Positions 34,283 to 42,032 of a DNA stretch of 64,000 nt are shown here, one piece after another. The notes below the pieces were generated by a model. The model searched no databases and was not told the DNA's origin. It saw nothing but the letters and a program-made list of their open reading frames with translations. The translations under genes were made by a program, and so were the position numbers. Location: the NCBI GenBank assembly GCA_964487605.1, contig CAZARU010000007.1, positions 1 through 64,000 of the forward strand, written 5' to 3'. Every line of letters begins with the position of its first letter. Position 1 is the stretch's first letter. This DNA is from JAJDAH01 sp964487605. GTDB taxonomy: Bacteria; Myxococcota_A; Polyangia; Polyangiales; Polyangiaceae.

Positions 34283-36052
34283 TCACTGCGTCGCCGCCGT
34301 CACGGCGGGGCGCGTTTCGGCGCTGCGCGCGGTCGCCGTCCGTCGTGGCGCGGCGGCGTGGACGGTTCTCCCCGCGAGGACCGTCTCGACGACTCGAGCC
34401 CGCTCGAGGGCCTCTTTCGAGACGGTGGGATCCTCCGAGAGGATCACCAGGTCCGCCCGCTTGCCCGGCTCGAGGGTCCCCGTCACGTCGAGGCACCCCG
34501 CCGCTCGCGCGGCCTCTCGCGTGTACATGGCCAGCGCCTCCGCGGGCGTCACCGCCTCTTCGGGCTGCAGCACCGTGCCCTGGAGTGTCCGTCGGAAGAC
34601 GGCGGCGCGCATGCCGTCGAGGGGGTCGAACCCCGTGACCGGCGCGTCCGAGCTTCCCGCCACCGCGACGCCGGCGTCCAGGAACGTGCGATGGGCGAGC
34701 GACCGCATGCCCGGGATTTTCGGCATCCTGTCGAAGATGGGCAGCTCGACGAACTGCGGTTGAGTCACGATGGTCACGCCGAGATCGGCGGCGCGCAGCG
34801 TGAGGTCGCGCGTGATGAGGCTCGCGTGCTCGATCCGTGGCGGGGGTACGTCGCGGTGGCGACCGCGGGCGTCGGCGAAGGCGGCCAGCGCACGCGCGAC
34901 GGCGTCGTTTCCCAGGGCGTGGACCGCCACCGAGAATCCCCTGTCGCAAGCCGAGCCGACGAGGCGGCTCGCCTCCTCGCGGGTCATGTACTGAACGCCG
35001 GTCCGGAGCTTGCCGTCGCCGCCCCAGCGGGGCTTCACGTCCTTCGACGTCCGGAGCATCGCCATCGAGCGCTGCGAGAGCGCGCGGCCGACCATTCCGA
35101 GCGTGACCCGAAGCGCCTGCCCCGCCGTCATGCAGAGGGCGCACCGGTTGCCGCCGTCCAGGAACAGCTTCAGCGGTCCGCGACGCAGATCCTCGGGGCC
35201 TTCTCCCGTCGGAGGTCCGTCCACGCGATCCCAGGGAGGGACGAGGGCGCCGCGGCTCCCGATGGGCATCATCACGACGGGAAGCGTCAGGAGGCCTTCC
35301 TTTCGGGCGCGCCGGTACACGAGCTCCATCTCGAGCGTCACCGTCGGATCGCACACGCGCGTGATCCCCACGGCGAGTAGGCGTCGCTCGTACGCAACCA
35401 TCCGCTGCAGCACGGCGTCCTCGTCGCGCGCGACGAGGCTGTCCTCCGCGAGCTTGCGGGGCAGAGCCGTGGCCGTCTCGACGAGGCGCCCGTCAGGCTC
35501 GCCGTCGGGCCGTCGCCCGATGAGGCCACCACGCGGGTCTGCCGTGTGGCGGTCGATGCCGAGCACCTCGAGGGCGCGGGAGTTCACGGCGCCTTCGTGA
35601 TGGGAGTAGTGCATCAGGAGCACCGGGTTGGGCACGCCCGCGGCGTCCAGATCGTCGCGCGTGGGGTGCCGCGCCTCGGCCAGGGAGTGCTCGTCGTAGC
35701 CGGACGCGAGGATCCAATCGCCTGGCGCGGTCGTTCGCCCGGCGTCCCGAACGGCGGCGACGATGTCGTCGATCGATCGGACGGCCTTGGGGCTCGTGTC
35801 GATGGCGAAGGCTCCGATGACGGCGGCGCCGAGGTGGTGGTGGGCGTCGACGAAGCCCGGGACGACCGCGGCGCCCCCCAGATCGACGATCCGCGCGTCC
35901 GGTCCCGCGGCGCTTCGCACGCTGGCCTCGTCGCCGACGGCGAGGACACGGCCTTCACGAATCGCCAGCGCTTCGGCGACGGGCGAGCCCGGCGCCATGG
36001 TGCGTACGACGGCGTGAACGAAGACGGTCGTGGACTGCTTCATGGCGCTCAT
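34283..36052 (-). CDS. Amidohydrolase family 3 protein (YtcJ-like)
   Basis: 589 residues. Metal-dependent hydrolase with FVDAHHHLG (HxH), VHALGND and RIEHASLI supplying further His, and SSDAPVTGFDP the last Asp. The C-terminal GTLEPGKRADLVILSEDP strand is the usual amidohydrolase closing element. Family members hydrolyse amide or ester bonds in diverse small molecules. ATG 36052 overlaps the TGA of the upstream FAD oxidase (ATGA), so the two form a catabolic pair, perhaps oxidising an amine and hydrolysing a derived amide; that is inference. Confidence 0.9.
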   Translation of the reverse strand: MSAMKQSTTVFVHAVVRTMAPGSPVAEALAIREGRVLAVGDEASVRSAAGPDARIVDLGGAAVVPGFVDAHHHLGAAVIGAFAIDTSPKAVRSIDDIVAAVRDAGRTTAPGDWILASGYDEHSLAEARHPTRDDLDAAGVPNPVLLMHYSHHEGAVNSRALEVLGIDRHTADPRGGLIGRRPDGEPDGRLVETATALPRKLAEDSLVARDEDAVLQRMVAYERRLLAVGITRVCDPTVTLEMELVYRRARKEGLLTLPVVMMPIGSRGALVPPWDRVDGPPTGEGPEDLRRGPLKLFLDGGNRCALCMTAGQALRVTLGMVGRALSQRSMAMLRTSKDVKPRWGGDGKLRTGVQYMTREEASRLVGSACDRGFSVAVHALGNDAVARALAAFADARGRHRDVPPPRIEHASLITRDLTLRAADLGVTIVTQPQFVELPIFDRMPKIPGMRSLAHRTFLDAGVAVAGSSDAPVTGFDPLDGMRAAVFRRTLQGTVLQPEEAVTPAEALAMYTREAARAAGCLDVTGTLEPGKRADLVILSEDPTVSKEALERARVVETVLAGRTVHAAAPRRTATARSAETRPAVTAATQ

Positions 36053-37482
36053 GCTCCCTCCCACCTGTCCTGCGCGCGCAGCGCGATGCGATACGCCTGG
36101 GCGCCGAGGTAACGGACCCAGGGACCGAGCATCGAGCGCGGTCGCCGCCCGTAGAAGAACGGGGTGGGCGCCGGGTCGTGCGTTCGCACTCCGAGGCGCT
36201 CGAGGATCCGCGGTGCGAGGAGCGCTCCGGCGTGGTTGCTCAGCGCGACTCCGTGACCGGAGTACCCGGTGGCGTAGAACACGTTCTCGTCCGTCCCCGT
36301 CGCGCCCATGCTCGGAAACATGTCGAACGTGACGCCCAGGACGCCGCCCCACCGGTGGGTGATGCGCGTCCCCGCGAGGGCCGGGAAGAGTCCCACGAGC
36401 GCCCGCTCCAGCCGCCCGAAGACGGCCGGGTCGGCGTCCCTGTACCGTCCGCCCCAGTAGAGCTTCGCGTCCTCGCCGCCGAAGAGGATGCGGTTGTCCG
36501 CGGTCAACCGGAAGTAGTGGATGAAGTTGCGAGCGGTCTCGAGGCTCGTCCGTGCGTTCCAGCCGATCTCGCGGAGCTTTGCCTCGTCGAGGGGCTCGGT
36601 GAGGACGATGTACGTGTGCATGGGGAGCACGCGCTGCTCGAAGAAGCCGAGGGAGGCGCCGTATCCGTTGACGGTGAGGACGCCGGAGCGCGCGGCGACG
36701 GAGCCCGTCGGCGTCTCGACGTTCAGGGTCGCGCCGTCGCGGAACGCCGTCACCGGCGTGCGCTCGTAGACGCGCACGCCCAGACGCCGCGCGACGCCGA
36801 GGAGGCCACGCGCCAGCTTCGCGGGGTTCAGGATGGCCGTGTTCGGGTCGAAGAGACCCCCGGCGAACGCGGCCGAATCGAGGTGTTCGCGCAGCGAGGC
36901 TCCCTCCAGCCAGCGGAGGTCGAAGCCGAGCTCGCGGCCGATCTCGACCTCCTCGCGCGTGTGCCGCGCGCGGCCCTTGGTGGCGAGGAGCAGGTAGCCG
37001 GTGCGCTCGAGGTCGCACTCGATGCGGTCGTCCATGACACGCGCCTCGAGCGCCGCGATCGCGTCGTACATGAGGCGGTAGGCCTCACGCGCCTTCGCCG
37101 CCCCGAGGGAGTTCACCGTGTACGTCAGGTCCCATCCCAGCAGCGGCATGGCGAAGCCGCCGTTCCTTCCGCTCGCCCCGTGGCCCACCACCTCGCGCTC
37201 GAGCAACACCACGTCGAGATCGGAGCGCGCGCGCTTGAGAGCGCACGCGGTGGAGAGGCCCGAGAAGCCACCTCCGACGATGACGACGTCCGCCTTCGTC
37301 GCGCCCTCCAGCGGAGCGCCGGGAGTCAGGTTCACCGTCTCGTGCCAGTAGCTCGCCGGCCGATACCCGTCCCCCGTCGCCGCGGTGCCGACGTTCGCGT
37401 ACGGACGCGGGTCGAGGGTGAGCGCGAGCGGTGCGCGGCGACGGCGCGAAAGGGTCGGTTCGACGGACGTCGGTGAGGGCAT
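36049..37482 (-). CDS. FAD-dependent amine oxidoreductase (DadA/PuuB-like)
   Basis: 477 residues. The dinucleotide fold is DVVIVGGGFSGLSTA near residue 65, then the GRNGGFAMP segment typical of this group. Near the end RWGGVLGVTFDMFPSMG and YATGYSGHGVALSNHAG complete the FAD site. The arrangement resembles gamma-glutamylputrescine oxidase and other DAO-type enzymes that oxidise secondary or primary amines. There is no signal peptide. It is the first gene of the two-gene operon with the amidohydrolase. Confidence 0.9.
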   Translation of the reverse strand: MPSPTSVEPTLSRRRRAPLALTLDPRPYANVGTAATGDGYRPASYWHETVNLTPGAPLEGATKADVVIVGGGFSGLSTACALKRARSDLDVVLLEREVVGHGASGRNGGFAMPLLGWDLTYTVNSLGAAKAREAYRLMYDAIAALEARVMDDRIECDLERTGYLLLATKGRARHTREEVEIGRELGFDLRWLEGASLREHLDSAAFAGGLFDPNTAILNPAKLARGLLGVARRLGVRVYERTPVTAFRDGATLNVETPTGSVAARSGVLTVNGYGASLGFFEQRVLPMHTYIVLTEPLDEAKLREIGWNARTSLETARNFIHYFRLTADNRILFGGEDAKLYWGGRYRDADPAVFGRLERALVGLFPALAGTRITHRWGGVLGVTFDMFPSMGATGTDENVFYATGYSGHGVALSNHAGALLAPRILERLGVRTHDPAPTPFFYGRRPRSMLGPWVRYLGAQAYRIALRAQDRWEGA

Positions 37483-37589
37483 GCGCCGGAAGCTACGTTG
37501 GGACGCGCGTGCCGTGGGGTTACCGGGCGGTTACATCGCGCTGGCGCAGCGGGAGCGAGCCGCGGTCGGCGTGCCCGACCGACCGGCGC

Positions 37590-37982
37590 TCACGACGGCG
37601 GGACGCAAGCCTTGTCGCCCTTGTCCGCCTCGGTGAACGTGACGCTCGACGAGCAGTTCGCCTCGGCGGAGGCCGGTCGGTACGCGTTGCACTGGTCCTT
37701 CGTGGCGCAGATCAGGAAGCAGAACGTGCTCCCCCCCTCCCGAACACAACGGGATCCCGCCGGGCAATCGGCGCTCGCCATGCACCCTTCGATCCCGCAG
37801 TAACCGCCCTTGAACGAGGTGAGACACTTCTGTCCGGCCTCGACGCAGTCCGCATCCACCGCGCAAGCGTCGCCCACGCCGCGCTGCTGTGCCGCAGATC
37901 CGCCTCCGGGTGAGGAGTCTCCGTCACCGCATGCGGCAAAGAGGAGCAGAGGGGCGAAGGCCGTGAGAGTGACGTTGCGCAT
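37590..37982 (-). CDS. Small Cys-rich lipoprotein
   Basis: 130 residues from ATG 37982 (ATG 37991 is three codons upstream). Signal APLLLFAACGDGD with Cys18 as the lipidation site. About ten further cysteines fall in short modules such as GDACAVDADC and CMASADCPAGSRC, like the disulfide modules in the Cys-rich proteins elsewhere in the window. It is probably a surface or periplasmic lipoprotein of unknown role. Confidence 0.8.
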   Translation of the reverse strand: MRNVTLTAFAPLLLFAACGDGDSSPGGGSAAQQRGVGDACAVDADCVEAGQKCLTSFKGGYCGIEGCMASADCPAGSRCVREGGSTFCFLICATKDQCNAYRPASAEANCSSSVTFTEADKGDKACVPPS

Positions 37983-38148
37983 ACACGTCATCTACCCGGA
38001 GCCGGCCCGTCGCTGCAAGCCGGACGGGGGAGCGAATCGACGACGATCACCGCGTCGGGCGCGCTCGCCGCGGTGAGCGAGCGCGCCCTCGGTGAGTCCG
38101 TGACGGACCCGTACCGACGTGAAGAACGCGAAACCGCCGTGGCCTGGG

Positions 38149-38532
38149 TCAGCCCGGCGCGGATGTGGCCACGGAGCTGGCGGCGGAAGCCGGGCTTTCG
38201 TCGATCGCGAGCTCCGGCGGAGGGGGCAGCGGTCCCGTGAAGTCGAGGCCGTGGGCTTCGGCAAGCCGGGCGCGAAACCACGCCGAGAACTGATCGTTCG
38301 AAGTCGCGATGCGTGCCAGGAACTTCTCCGGAGCCGGCCCCTCGTAGAGCACCACGGCGAGGTCGGAGCCGTCGGGGCCGTGCTGGTGCCAGACGCGCAG
38401 CCGCGTGACGCCGCCTTCACGAATTGCCGTGTGGTACTCGGCACGGCGGGCGCCGAGCACCTCCTGGACGCAGCGTCTCCAGGCGTCGAGCTTCCCGGGT
38501 AGAATGGGCGCGGTAATGAGCAGGGACTTCAT
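38149..38532 (-). CDS. Small alpha/beta protein, possibly dimeric-barrel (DUF6176-like)
   Basis: 127 residues. ATG 38532 is chosen over ATG 38538 because AGGAG (38539-38543) is then six bases away; with 38538 it would touch the start codon. The segment ITAPILPGKLDAWRRCVQEV and VWHQHGPDGSDLAVVLYEG resemble the ferredoxin-like fold of small monooxygenase-type or DUF6176 proteins. It is divergent from a LysR regulator that shares a palindrome with it, so it is probably that regulator's target. Confidence 0.78.
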   Translation of the reverse strand: MKSLLITAPILPGKLDAWRRCVQEVLGARRAEYHTAIREGGVTRLRVWHQHGPDGSDLAVVLYEGPAPEKFLARIATSNDQFSAWFRARLAEAHGLDFTGPLPPPPELAIDESPASAASSVATSAPG

Positions 38533-38561
38533 GGGCATCTCCTCGTTCGGCGAAAACCGCC

Positions 38562-38584
38562 GTTCATCTGGGCCCAGGATGAAC
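38562..38584. promoter_or_regulatory. Near-perfect palindrome, candidate LysR operator
   Basis: GTTCATC, nine bases containing GGGCCC, then GATGAAC: seven-base arms in the gap between the LysR gene and its divergent neighbour. LysR regulators bind such dyads (often T-N11-A) between divergent genes. Confidence 0.55.
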
Positions 38585-38649
38585 GACCCCATGGCGACCG
38601 GGGAGACGGGGATTCTGCACAGGGGGGGTGCAGTGGCATCACGGTGGTC

Positions 38650-39567
38650 ATGAAGCCCGGAGCCAAGGCCGGCTCGCTGAACGCGGAGGACCTGCGCTTC
38701 TTTCTGGCCCTGCGTCAGGCGCGATCGATCAAGGGCGGTGCGCGCATTCTCCGCGTCGATCACTCGACCGCGAGCCGTCGCCTGGCTTCGCTGGAACAGG
38801 CCCTCGGTGCGCGCCTGTTCGAGCGAACGCCGGAAGGTCTCGTCGAGACCGACGTCGCCGTCGCCATCGCGCCACTTGCAGAGCGCATCGAAGCGCTCAC
38901 GGGCGAGCTCGAGGACGCCGCGAACGCAGCGGCGGGCGTCCCGTCGGGTCCCGTCCGCATCGCAGCGAGCCCAGTGGTGGCCGAGCACTTTCTCATTCCG
39001 CGTCTGCCCGGCCTGATGAAGCGATTTCCCGACGTCGCGTTCGACATACATGCCGACATCTCCCGCCGCAGCTTGTCGAAGCGCGAAGCCGACATCGCGA
39101 TTCGGCAGAGTGCGTCGGAGACGCCGCTCGCCGAACCGTCGGCGCTGGCAGTGAAGGTTGGAAGGCTCGCGATCGCGGCCTACGCGAGTCTCGAGTACTT
39201 GGAGCGCGCAGGTCGTCCGCTGCGTCCGGTGCGAAGCCTGGCCGGGCACGTGATGATCAGGACCAGCTGGTCCCCCGGCGAGTCGTGGAACACGAGTCTC
39301 GACGAGCCGGCCGACTACGTGCTGTCCGTCTATCCGTTCTCGTCCGCAACGGTCGCCGCGGTCACGGGGATCGGGATCGCGGTGCTCCCGTGCCTCGGAT
39401 CGGACACGAACCCACGGCTTTGCCGCATCAGCGACGTGATCTCCACGTACGACATGTGGGTGGTCACGCCCGCCGAAGTCCGCAACAACCCCCGCGTGCT
39501 CGCCGTCAAGAGTGCGCTGATCGACATGATCCGCGAGGCAAACCCGGAGCTCGCTGGCGAAGCGTGA
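38650..39567 (+). CDS. LysR family transcriptional regulator
   Basis: 305 residues from ATG 38650 (GTG 38644 two codons earlier). The helix-turn-helix is RSIKGGARILRVDHSTASRR, followed by the linker helix LASLEQALGARLFERTPEG. The effector domain (95-300) is a two-lobed periplasmic-binding fold. LysR proteins activate or repress a divergent gene on binding a small metabolite. The divergent small enzyme-like gene and the palindrome between them fit this pattern. Confidence 0.93.
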   Translation: MKPGAKAGSLNAEDLRFFLALRQARSIKGGARILRVDHSTASRRLASLEQALGARLFERTPEGLVETDVAVAIAPLAERIEALTGELEDAANAAAGVPSGPVRIAASPVVAEHFLIPRLPGLMKRFPDVAFDIHADISRRSLSKREADIAIRQSASETPLAEPSALAVKVGRLAIAAYASLEYLERAGRPLRPVRSLAGHVMIRTSWSPGESWNTSLDEPADYVLSVYPFSSATVAAVTGIGIAVLPCLGSDTNPRLCRISDVISTYDMWVVTPAEVRNNPRVLAVKSALIDMIREANPELAGEA

Positions 39568-39645
39568 CGGGCGTCGGCTCGTCGTGCCGACGGACGACGA
39601 CTCGTCGAGGTTGTTTCCGGAGCCAGGGTCGAGAGCGTCGGCTAC

Positions 39646-40038
39646 CTAGCAGAGTGCGACGTCGAGCGCCGGGTCGACGCGCAACAGATCGTCCGGATCG
39701 CTCGTCAACACCTTCGCGGCGTGGCGCCGGGCGAGGAGCGCGACGCTCGCGTCGACGACGTCGGACGTGCGACTTCGCTCGCAGAGGACGCCGACGGCCT
39801 GCGCCTCCGGCTGATCGAGCAGGGTCACGTTCACGGCGCCCGAGCCGAGCAGGCGTGCGATGCGCGCCTGCCGGCGGCCGTCCCGCCACACCTGCGCGAC
39901 CACGGCCGCCGGTGTGTGGAGAGGCGCGCCGTGCGCGAGGGCGAGTTCCACCAGTGTCCGGACTCTCCGATCGTTCCTCTCGAACGCGATGAAAGCGCCC
40001 GCATCGAGGACTACAGCCCGAGGGCGGCGCGAGCCCAA
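39646..40038 (-). CDS. PIN-domain toxin (VapC-like)
   Basis: 130 residues from TTG 40038, with GGAGGAGGA just upstream (40041-40050 on the minus strand). PIN ribonuclease features: VVLDAGAFIAFERN (Asp12, Glu20), TPAAVVAQVWRDGRRQARIA, TSDVVDASVALLA (Asp93/Asp96) and TSDPDDLL (Asp114). PIN toxins cut RNA, often tRNA. The start lies inside the antitoxin gene, 28 bases before its stop, so the toxin is translated by coupling. No ATG or GTG fits, so TTG is the most likely start. Confidence 0.82.
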   Translation of the reverse strand: MGSRRPRAVVLDAGAFIAFERNDRRVRTLVELALAHGAPLHTPAAVVAQVWRDGRRQARIARLLGSGAVNVTLLDQPEAQAVGVLCERSRTSDVVDASVALLARRHAAKVLTSDPDDLLRVDPALDVALC

Positions 40039-40238
40039 GCTTCCTCCTCCCTCGTGGCAGGTCCGGACTCGGCCTTCATCTCCGCCAGTAGTGCGGCCAG
40101 GTCTTCGCGGCGCGCCTTTTCCTCGATGGCGGCGTCGACCCACGCACTCACGGACTTCGCTCGGCCCCGCTTGACCTGTCGCCGTGCCTTGGAAAGGCTC
40201 TCGCGTCGGACGGTCACGGTGATTCTCTCCTTCTGCAT
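40011..40238 (-). CDS. Antitoxin of the PIN toxin pair
   Basis: 75 residues from ATG 40238. The N-terminal ITVTVRRESLSKARRQVKRG followed by KSVSAWVDAAIEEKARRE is the strand and helices of a ribbon-helix-helix-like DNA-binding domain; the C-terminal tail (ALLAEMKAESG onward) would wrap the toxin. It likely represses its own operon. The gene order antitoxin-toxin with overlapping reading frames is standard for type II systems. Confidence 0.82.
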   Translation of the reverse strand: MQKERITVTVRRESLSKARRQVKRGRAKSVSAWVDAAIEEKARREDLAALLAEMKAESGPATREEEAWARAALGL

Positions 40239-40244
40239 ACTAAG

Positions 40245-40273
40245 ATCATACTCTGACCGAGACGTCGCGTCGA
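40245..40273 (-). promoter_or_regulatory. Promoter of the toxin-antitoxin operon, leaderless-like
   Basis: On the minus strand TCGACG (40273-40268), 17 bases, TATGAT (40250-40245), a 5/6 match to TATAAT. The ATG is at 40238, six bases after the -10 box, so transcription would start at or next to it. A direct repeat AGTATG lies at the -10 and at the start codon. Confidence 0.5.
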
Positions 40274-40322
40274 GCCGCCGCGCGCGTACCAGCACGATGC
40301 CGGACCCCAGCGGCCACTCCCC

Positions 40323-41153
40323 CTACTCGCCCAGCGGCAGCACGTTGCGCGGATCACAGACGACCGTGTACGCGTTCCGCGTGAGCTTGTTCGGGGGCAA
40401 GGCGCGGACGTCGACGCCGTCGCGAACCCGCCGCACCTCGAGGTGAAGGTGGACGTCGCCGGGGCTCCCCGAGTCGCCCACGAACCCGACGAGGGAACCT
40501 TCGCGGACCGACGATCCTTTGCCCAGGCCCGGCGCCGGACCCTCCAGGTGGCCGAAGATGACGATGTACTCTCGGAGGCGCTCGGACTCGCGAACGGCGT
40601 GGCGCGTCACGATGGAGTTGCCGAAGAGCGGACCGACGTGGACGACGTCGGCGTCGCCCACCTGGTGCTCGAGCGCGACGAGGCGTACCTCGGCGCCGCG
40701 GCGCTGCGCCAGATCGATCCCCCCGTGCCCTACCGCGGCGAGGTGCTCTCCGCGTCGTTGCTCGGTGTTCGGGCGATCGAGATCGTAGCCGCTGGCGTTC
40801 AGGTTCTGATTCGCGAGCACCTCCACGGGATACCGGTACCGCCGGTAGTCCTCCGGTCGCTCGGGCCGCCGCGGGAGGTGCTCGTAGGTGCGCCACGCGC
40901 CGCTCCGCTCACGGTGCGTGTTCTCGTCGGACGCCAGCTCCTCGCCGCCGCTGCCGGCAGGGACGGGGATGCAGACGCGGGCATCGGGGAGCGTGCCGGC
41001 GGGACAGTGAGACGGCAGCTTCGGGAGCGCGGCGTGCGCCTCCGTGGCGTCGGTCCCGCGGAGCCCCGCCTGCCGCTCCGCGGCGGACGAGACCGCCGCC
41101 AGGAGGGCCGCCACGATGCCTGCCTTCACGACGGGGTCCACGATGGAAACCAT
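40323..41153 (-). CDS. M23 family peptidase, exported
   Basis: 276 residues. An N-terminal hydrophobic helix (about 8-24) acts as signal or anchor. The LytM-type zinc site is complete: His143 and Asp147 in GHGGID, His201 in FGHLEG, and His235/His237 in VHLHLEV. Such enzymes cleave peptidoglycan peptides. A 110-residue N-terminal region of unknown fold precedes the catalytic domain. It is divergent from the methyltransferase-like gene with 28 bases between the starts. Confidence 0.88.
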   Translation of the reverse strand: MVSIVDPVVKAGIVAALLAAVSSAAERQAGLRGTDATEAHAALPKLPSHCPAGTLPDARVCIPVPAGSGGEELASDENTHRERSGAWRTYEHLPRRPERPEDYRRYRYPVEVLANQNLNASGYDLDRPNTEQRRGEHLAAVGHGGIDLAQRRGAEVRLVALEHQVGDADVVHVGPLFGNSIVTRHAVRESERLREYIVIFGHLEGPAPGLGKGSSVREGSLVGFVGDSGSPGDVHLHLEVRRVRDGVDVRALPPNKLTRNAYTVVCDPRNVLPLGE

Positions 41154-41181
41154 AGCGCAAGGCCGACTCCGCCCTTGTGGT

Positions 41182-42012
41182 ATGGATCGCGCGGTGATCC
41201 CCGGCGGGAAGCTCAGCGCAGCGGAGGCGGCCGTCATGGAGACCTTCGCCGTGCCCCGCTATCTGTCGCTGCTGGGGGATCTCGCGCTCGAGATGCTGCT
41301 GGCCGGGGACGGTGCGCGCGTCGCGCACCTGGGCTGTCGGACGGGCTACCCGGACCGGCACCTGTGCGAGAAGGTGGACGGCTGCACCGTGGTGGGCATC
41401 GATCCTTCGCTGCCCGCCCTCGAGCTGGCTCGCAACAAGGCGGCGATCCGCGCCAGCGCGGACCTGAAGTACCTGGTGGCCACGGAGTACCCGACCGAGC
41501 TGGACGCGGAAGGCTTCTCCCACGCGCTCTCGCTGCATCCTCTGGGCGGCGCGGGCGAGCGCGCCAAGCTCTTCGCCGAGATGTTCCGGCTCCTGTACTC
41601 CGGCGGACAGGCCCTGGTCGGGATGCCCCTGCGCGGGTCCTTCCAGGAGATCAGCGACCTGTTTCGCGAGTACTCCCTGAAGTTCGACGAGGGCAGCTTC
41701 GGGCAGGCCACCGACACCGCGGCGAACGAGCGCCCGACGCTCGAATCGCTGTCCGAGGAGCTCGAGGACGTCGGGTTCGACGACATCGACGTGGAGATTC
41801 GGCAGACGTCCCTCACGTTCGACAGCGGCCGCGCGTTCGCGGAAGACCCCGTCACACGCTTGCTCGTCGTCCCCGACCTGGCCGCGACCATGGGCGTGGA
41901 GGACCTGACGAAGCCGCTCGGCTACGTCCGTGACGCCATCGACAAGTACTGGTCGGAGGCGAAGTTCGACCTGACGATCAACGTGGGCTGCGCCAGCGCT
42001 CGCAAGGGTTGA
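41182..42012 (+). CDS. SAM-dependent methyltransferase-like protein
   Basis: 276 residues. Motif I reads VAHLGCRTGYPD, where VLDLGCGTG is typical; GIDPSLPALELAR is the acidic motif II. The middle region (ALSLHPLGGAGER) lacks the usual motif IV Asp/Asn-Pro-Pro, so the substrate is not evident and activity might be weak or lost. It starts 28 bases from the divergent M23 gene and ends in a hairpin shared with tamB. Confidence 0.75.
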   Translation: MDRAVIPGGKLSAAEAAVMETFAVPRYLSLLGDLALEMLLAGDGARVAHLGCRTGYPDRHLCEKVDGCTVVGIDPSLPALELARNKAAIRASADLKYLVATEYPTELDAEGFSHALSLHPLGGAGERAKLFAEMFRLLYSGGQALVGMPLRGSFQEISDLFREYSLKFDEGSFGQATDTAANERPTLESLSEELEDVGFDDIDVEIRQTSLTFDSGRAFAEDPVTRLLVVPDLAATMGVEDLTKPLGYVRDAIDKYWSEAKFDLTINVGCASARKG

Positions 42013-42032
42013 GGCCGCGGGGCAGCGGCCTC
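42011..42032. terminator. Bidirectional hairpin between methyltransferase and tamB
   Basis: GAGGCCGC, a six-base loop, then GCGGCCTC: a perfect eight-pair stem that includes parts of both stop codons (42010-42012 and 42031-42033). It could end transcription from both sides. Confidence 0.5.
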
